Shown one piece after another: positions 58,601 through 64,000 of a stretch of 64,000 nucleotides of DNA. The notes beneath the pieces are model-generated. The model worked only from the letters and a program-made list of their open reading frames with translations. It was not told the origin of the DNA and did not search any database. Position 1 is the first letter of the stretch. Each line of letters starts with the position of its first letter. Position numbers and translations under genes: made by a program. Where the stretch lies: contig NW_009799104.1 in assembly GCF_000213175.1 (NCBI RefSeq), positions 2,781,342 through 2,845,341 on the forward strand, written 5' to 3'. This stretch comes from Neurospora tetrasperma FGSC 2508 (taxonomy: Eukaryota; Ascomycota; Sordariomycetes; Sordariales; Sordariaceae).

Positions 58601-59815
58601 TTATATTTGTTAATTTATAAGGAATTGCGATATTTATAGGAGGGTTAAATATTAGAGAGAATAGAAGAGAGGATTGTTTAGGCTACTACCGATCCTGGAT
58701 TAGTTTTTTAGAAATATTTAAATAGATTTTATTATTAACCTCCTACCCTTAGGAGGCTACATAAACTTTTTAATTATAAAAAACTAATATAGTAAAGTAG
58801 TAATTTTAGAGCTTATATTTACTATAGAAGTAAGAATAGTTATTAAAACTTTCCTATAATATTTTATATACTATTATAGTTAGTTCCGGTTTATTATTAA
58901 TAATAAAGGTACTAATTAGATTAATAGCTTCTAGAAATATTTTTATAATTTCCTTAAAGTAGAATAGTAATTAAGTATAGTCTTCTATCCCTAGACCGAT
59001 AGTGGGCTAAAGTATATAAATTAAGAAGTATAAATATTCTTAAAAACTTTTATAAATTACGTATAGAATAAGTAGAACTATTAGTGCCCCGCTATATAAT
59101 TAATAACTTATAATAGAATTAGTACTATAATTAAACTATTTCTATTTTTTACTATTTACAATTATTACCTATAGTACCCTATAATTATTATAGTTTAGTT
59201 GGTAGAAGCCGAATTTACTAATTTATAGAAGAGAGTTAAAGGTTTCGTTATACGGCTATAATAAATTACAGATCTTTACTATATATTAATAGCCGTCTTA
59301 ATATAGAATTAGAAGCGCTTTATAAACTATAAGAAACAATTGGCCGAGGTCTTTAAAAAGAGGGATAAAGTATAGTTAAACCTTAAGAATTTTAAAACCG
59401 AGTACCCTAGAAAGAAGCTAAATTAGGTTTACGCCAAATATATAGTTTTAAAATTTCTTAGCCTATATATTATAGAATTTACTAGTTTTACTACCGGGGT
59501 CTTTAATAAATTTTATATAGATTTCTTATAATCCGCTCGAAATAATCCTTTACTAGGGTAAATCGTTATTAACCCCTAACTTTTACCAATTATAATTAAT
59601 AGTAAAAAAGAATATTTTATAAAGGAAATCCTATATTATTAAACGAAGAAAGGGCGTAGAAAAGTATTAGTAAAGTGGGTAGGATAAGTAGAGTAAACAT
59701 AGGAACCCTTATAAGGAGTAGTTAATATTATAGTATTAAACTATTTTAAAGCTAAATATAGTCTAATTACTATTAACGACGGTCCGGCCGAATATTTTAT
59801 TATTAAATATAAAAG
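58601..59815 (+). pseudogene. gypsy5 integrase and chromodomain remnant
   Basis: The integrase core is near 58890-59130: FIINNKGTNQINSFQKYFYN (DRGxQFxSxFW block), LSIVFYPQTDSGLKYIN (HPQTDGQTE block) and VQNKQNYQCPAIQLITYNR. The chromodomain is near 59600-59770: EYFIKEILYYQTKKGRRKVL, VKQVGQVEQTQEPL (VKWVGYxxxxWEP, Trp codons now TAG) and LNYFKAKY. Such a chromodomain can target heterochromatin. The protein ends near 59815 after FIIKYKR. Confidence 0.87.
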
Positions 59816-61116
59816 ATAATAGTATCGGTTATAAAAAGAAAGGAAGGGAATAATATCAATTCTAAATTTTTCTATTTCTTTTACATTTTTGTTTTACAGT
59901 TATTTCTTACTTTTATTGTATCTATCCTTACTTCTAAAACCGCTACCTAATCCTAAATTATTCTTAATTTATAGGGAGTGGGCGCTACTAACGGAGGGGA
60001 GGGGGGGAGGGGAGACGCCGCTTCGGTATAGTATAAATATTAGCGGTTAATAAAAAGAAAAGGCGAAATTAATATTAAAATTCTAAAGCGGGCAGAAAAA
60101 TAAGAAGAAAAGGGTAGGAGTGATATACCGGTTGATAAATCCCTTCTTATATAATTCGGTAGTATTCCTTTAGAAATTTATATATTTATTAAAGTTCTCT
60201 TTTACTATTACTTTAACCGCGGTACTAGTCGCTGCCTTCTAAATAATAATTGTACGTAAGGTTATAGGCATTGCTTAGTTATATTACTTACTATTATTAT
60301 AATAATTAATATATACAGTATACTTTAAATATTATAAAATAAGCCCGCTCTATATTTAAATAAATAATATAGGGTATAGTAGATTATTTATACTCCGATT
60401 ATAGTAAAAGGGTTAGTAATAAAATAATATTAGAGGGGGGACTTTGGGGGAATAGAATATAAAAAAAAAGAAGATTACCTCAATTAATACTTTTTATTAA
60501 ATATAAATTTAAAGGTAATTATAGTAGTAATAGCCGTTAGGTAGCGGAGGCTAGGGGTAGTAATTGGAAGGGAAGAGTGTACCGGAGTTTGCGGGGGGGA
60601 ATTAGGGGGGCCGGCGCCGATGGAAAGGAGCTTTGGGGGGGAGGGCCGGGGGGCGAAGTACTAGGGTAGACGGAAGTAGAGGCTAGCGGACTACTTTTAA
60701 TAGTATAAAGGGTTTAGGGGCCGGAACCCGGAGGTAAGGCCGAGCTAATAGAAGAGGATAGTGTATAGTAGGGTATTTAAAAGTATTAAGGGAATCGGAG
60801 GAAATAGGTTAATATTAAGTAGAAAAAGGAATAATATTACTTACTTTAAGGGATTGAACTACTATTAGAGAAAAAAGAGAAGAGGGAGAAATTTGAGAAG
60901 CGAGGGGGAGGGGGATTATATATATAAATTTAGAGAGTGCGAACGCTAAGACTACTACCTACTACCTATTATTGCCTACCGTTAATTGCTATTTAATATT
61001 ATAATTACTATATTAGATAGAAGGTACAAGTATATTAGTTAGTAGTATAGGAAATAAGTTTATAATTAAAATAGAAGTTACGAACGCGTTAGGGACCGAT
61101 TATAAAGGTAGGTAGG
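59816..61116 (+). other. gypsy5 3' untranslated region, partly G-rich
   Basis: About 1.3 kb between the chromodomain and the purine tract with no recognised gene. G-runs occur at 59990-60020 (GGAGGGGAGGGGGGGAGGGG) and at 60580-60655, with TTTGGGGGGGAGGGCCGGGG, well spaced for G-quadruplexes on the plus strand. These survive in an otherwise AT-rich stretch because G-runs contain no TpG/CpA RIP targets. Confidence 0.6.
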
Positions 61117-61149
61117 AGAGGGGTAGAGAAGGGGGGGGAGGAGGGGGGT
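61117..61149 (+). other. gypsy5 polypurine tract
   Basis: A run of about 30 purines (GAGAAGGGGGGGGAGGAGGG core) lies just before the 3' LTR start at 61152. It is longer than in gypsy3. Confidence 0.8.
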
Positions 61150-61151
61150 AA

Positions 61152-61353
61152 TATTGTAGGGCTAGCGCCCGGGTTATAAACTTTAATCTTTAAGACTAAA
61201 ATTGTTATTTATTTAGTAGCGTAGAGCGTGCAGCCCTAATGAAAACCTCTTAGCGTTAGTAGATCCGTATTTCAAATAGACTTTTCCTCCTTTATAGAAC
61301 CTTAATTAAACTATACGACCAGTACCTGTATTAACCGTGCTGTCCCCATCACA
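61152..61353 (+). repeat. gypsy5 3' LTR
   Basis: Colinear with the 5' LTR over its whole length. It ends CCCCATCACA, followed by the TSD CTACC. Confidence 0.92.
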
Positions 61354-61358
61354 CTACC

Positions 61359-63058
61359 GATAAAGCGAACAAATAATTAATAAATATATTAGTCTACCTT
61401 TCATAATATAAGGTGAAGGTATATTATATCCCTAGCCGCTTCAACTTTGTACTAAATACCTTAAATTAGTTATAAAATATAAATAATAATAATAATACGG
61501 AAGGAGATGGACACTATTTAATTCTCAACGTCCGAACCTCAAATATACTTAAGTATAAAAAAAAGGATAATTGAGGGTTATATTAACGACCCTAAATTTA
61601 TTGAACCTAAGTAAGACTTATTAATTAAACCTAATAAAGATAATAGACTTCTCTTTCGTCAAGGGTATTTATTCCTAGTCGATAAAGACGGCTTATTTAT
61701 AATATTAGTAATAAAGCTAAGAACTTCTATATCCTAAAACCCTATATTTAGGAAGTCCTCGCCGCCGTTTACAATAAAAAGTATTACTTTAGTAGGGATA
61801 GGATATTGTATAACCTATAAGGATTAATTACTAAGAATAAAATATATTTAAGAGAAACATATATAAAGTATTGCCCTACCTACTAATTAAATTAAATAAG
61901 TAGAGTATAAACTATTGGAAATTATTAACTATCTTAGATTAATAATTTGCTTATTCAATTAATTACTATCGATTTTATTATTGGGCTCCCTAAAGTCTCA
62001 TTAGCGGGAATATTATAGTAAATATCCGGCTACGAATCTTTCGATATAATCATAACCGTTACTTACTCCAATTTAAAATGATTATTTTTAATACCCGGGT
62101 ATACAATGTATACCGCTAATAATTAAAGATAAACCTTGATAAGATAAGTAATTATAGTAGATTGGGGAATTCCAATGGGTATTATATTTAAGAGAAATAG
62201 AAAGTTCACATTTAAATTCTAGTAAGGTATATAGAAAGCCTAGGGCACTAAATTATTCATAACTACTGTATATTATTCTTAAGGAAACGGTTTTTCAAAA
62301 CGTAAGAGTTAGAGTATAAAATTTACTATTTAATTCTATTACTTTAAGAACCTAAAAACTCTATAGACTAATATTATTCTTACCCTTTAATAGAACCTTA
62401 ATAATACCTACTTAGAAACTATCAAATTGTCGACGTACGAATTACTATATAGATTCAAATTTCGAAGACCCTCAACGCTATTATAGGATTAGCGTTAAAT
62501 ATAAAAAGTAATGTAGCTTTTAAAGAGTACTTTCGTTAAAACGCTTAATTCGCTGTAGACTTTACTATAGCCAGGGTCAAAATGAGATACGACGAGAGTT
62601 ATTGCGATATTGAATTTAAAACTAGCGATAAGGGTTTCCTTTAACTCTACTACGGGTATTACCTTCTAGGCCGCCCGCAAAGGAAGCTTTTATAATAACG
62701 CTCTAGTCTATTTTAAATACCAGAACGAGTAGGCCGCCTTATTTATAAATTAAATCTATTTAAAACTATAAAAATTTATCTAATTATATTATACACCTAC
62801 TTATAACTAGTATTTAAGGAAAGGGACCCCTTCGATAGATACGCCCCCCTACCCGGACTAATCGAGGATTTGCAAAAAGATTCTAATAAGGAAGGAAATA
62901 AATATAAAGTCGAAGCCGTCCTATACTACTACCTACAAGGTTTATATAGATTGAAATACTTTATTAAATAGAAAGGCTGGGGCAATAAGTACAACTACTA
63001 GATAATTAGATGGTAATTAAGGAATTATAAGGATTTAGACGTACTGACCCCAACCCCG
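61359..63058 (+). pseudogene. gypsy4 RNase H end, integrase and chromodomain
   Basis: After gypsy5 the gypsy4 frame resumes with the RNase H end. The integrase zinc region is near 61850-61930 (YIKYCPTYQLNQISRVQTIG, Cys/His partly Tyr). The core is near 61955-62350: LITIDFIIGLPKVSL (first Asp kept), WGIPMGIIFKRNRKFTFKF (D-R-D-x-F block, Asp lost) and TVYYSQGNGFSKRKSQSI. The chromodomain near 62896-63050 reads YKVEAVLYYYLQGLYRLKYF, then IK*KGWGNKYNY (IKWKGW, Trp now TAG). The gene is inactive. Confidence 0.83.
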
Positions 63059-63059
63059 G

Positions 63060-64000
63060 TCACCCCCCACCCTCGGTCATATAACTTCATCACCAGAAGC
63101 CAAATAGTATTGCAAACTAGCTACTTTTGCAATATTTTCAACGGTTTAAAATATTATAATTCTATTCCTAATATTCTTTAATAATATAGAGGATTGGCTA
63201 GAGGGCTCTCCCTAACTCTTAAAATAGTTTTATTATTATTATTATTACTGCAGCAACCCTTCTTCGCTTAGGACCCTCCTTTAAAACATTACGAACTTAA
63301 ATAATCTCTTCTATATATATAAACTTATTATTACCCCCTTCTTTAAACTTCCTTTTACCTTTAGGCTTTTATAGTTCTAATTGAATTTATAAATATTAAA
63401 TCTAATAATCCTTAATAGCGAATTTAATATTCTTAATATTAAGGGCCTTAACTACCTTAGTAAAAATAATCCTAACATTATAATCAATAGAGGAGAAATT
63501 ATAAATACCTCCTAGTATATCTCTAAGCTTTTAAAAGGTAAGAAAAATATTATTACTTTATAAAATAAACTCTATTAACAGTATTCTAAGTAGTAAAGGC
63601 TAGGCTAGTAAAATATTATTATTAATAATTACCTTGGGGTCGTTATTAATAATAAATTTATTTACTAGTTAGATTCCTATTTTTCTAAACCCTAATTTAA
63701 TATTTCTAATATTCACCCCCCTTTTTAAAGCTTTTTAATAATACTTGAGGAATTATTATTTATTTATTAGCACAAATACTAAAAAACTAACGAAATCCCT
63801 AATTAAATCCCTAAAATATAATTTAACGGCTAAGAAGATAGAGTAATTATATAATTAAATCTTATAAGAAGTATAAGAGGGTAAAAGGAATAATTAAATA
63901 TTATATTAAGATACTTTAATAAGGAAGTGTTAATTATATAGCTATTATTTATTGAAGAATGAAAGATGCTACATATACGAACTTTATTTCTAGTAAATAA
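63060..64000 (+). pseudogene. Decayed reading frame of unknown product
   Basis: From about 63075 to the window end one plus-strand frame reads coherently, broken only by TAA and TAG, never TGA, as expected for RIP of Gln/Trp codons. It is shifted relative to the gypsy4 chromodomain. Segments are LGHITSSPEAK, NITNLNNLFYIYKLIITPFF, KGLNYLSKNNPNIIINRGEI, NNYLGVVINNKFIY and IRSIRG. I do not recognise the family. It could be an extra ORF of gypsy4, the start of another element, or a host gene fragment. Confidence 0.45.

Larger units (their letters stand above)
54596..61353 (+). mobile_element. gypsy5: complete chromovirus nested in gypsy4 (6,758 bp)
   Basis: The 203-bp LTRs (54596-54798 and 61152-61353) are flanked by the perfect TSD CTACC (54591-54595 and 61354-61358). 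Removing it rejoins the gypsy4 RNase H. Gag with knuckle, RT, RNase H, integrase and chromodomain are all readable through RIP stops. About 1.3 kb of non-coding, partly G-rich sequence precedes the 3' LTR. Confidence 0.93.
48283..64000 (+). mobile_element. gypsy4: Ty3/gypsy element with nested LINE and gypsy5, 3' end beyond window
   Basis: It begins TGATACAGGACATG right after GAAAT, the LINE break. Gag, protease, RT, RNase H, integrase and chromodomain follow in order, interrupted by L-F (49766-50446) and gypsy5 (54596-61353). No 3' LTR is found before 64000. The RT belongs to a subgroup whose block reads RPITDLRSLNK, distinct from gypsy2, 3 and 5. Whether the unknown frame after 63060 belongs to it is unclear. 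Confidence 0.82.

Noticed and set aside
1-64000. Host genes, effectors, tRNA or rRNA genes between transposons
   Set aside because: Nearly all intervals are explained by transposon fragments. The few unassigned stretches (6256-6869, 11787-12379, 63060-64000) show no identifiable host gene, and no tRNA cloverleaf or rRNA motif was seen by eye.

Overview
This window looks like a block of degenerate transposons from a filamentous ascomycete (Pezizomycotina). I found no intact host gene, rRNA, tRNA or CRISPR array. The sequence is AT-rich and carries the signature of repeat-induced point mutation (RIP). CpA and TpG are almost absent while TpA is abundant: the first 180 bases have no CpA and only two TpG. 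The stop codons that break the frames are mostly TAA/TAG where Gln or Trp is expected. Zinc-knuckle Cys/His have become Tyr, and catalytic Asp have become Asn. CpG is still common, so the change is not general AT drift.

Most of the window resolves into nested insertions, placed by target-site duplications (TSDs) and by rejoining interrupted repeat sequence. The oldest layer is a minus-strand LINE (L-E; 45069-48282 remains). A plus-strand Tad-like LINE (L-D) sits in it; its visible fragments run from 7197 to 45068. L-D was hit by MULE2 (right end at 7196), MULE1 (8247-11291), an unclassified insert (about 11787-12379), a second plus-strand LINE L-A (about 12676-25589), a gag-only LTR element (25778-28045) and the chromovirus gypsy3 (28730-43199). 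L-A is split by a full-length minus-strand LINE, L-B (15635-22618). Gypsy3 is split by a MULE-derived MITE (29588-30202), a Ty1/copia element (32580-38490) and a small TIR element (40412-40847). L-E also holds a related TIR element (45379-45795).

At the left edge, gypsy1 (plus, ends 1627) is inserted in the reverse transcriptase of gypsy2 (minus, 1628-6255). Gypsy2 in turn abuts, and probably interrupts, MULE2. At the right, gypsy4 (plus) starts at 48283 inside L-E and carries a 5'-truncated LINE (L-F, 49766-50446) and a complete chromovirus, gypsy5 (54596-61353). After the gypsy4 integrase/chromodomain, a decayed reading frame of unknown product runs from about 63060 to the window end.

No gene here is likely to make a functional protein. 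The best-preserved DNA is in short segments (TIR elements, LTRs, the insert near 12 kb, L-F), which fits RIP acting poorly on short or low-copy repeats. I did not find a new functional system. The value of the window lies in the readable insertion order, the autonomous/non-autonomous MULE pair, the TIR element pair, and two unexplained segments.
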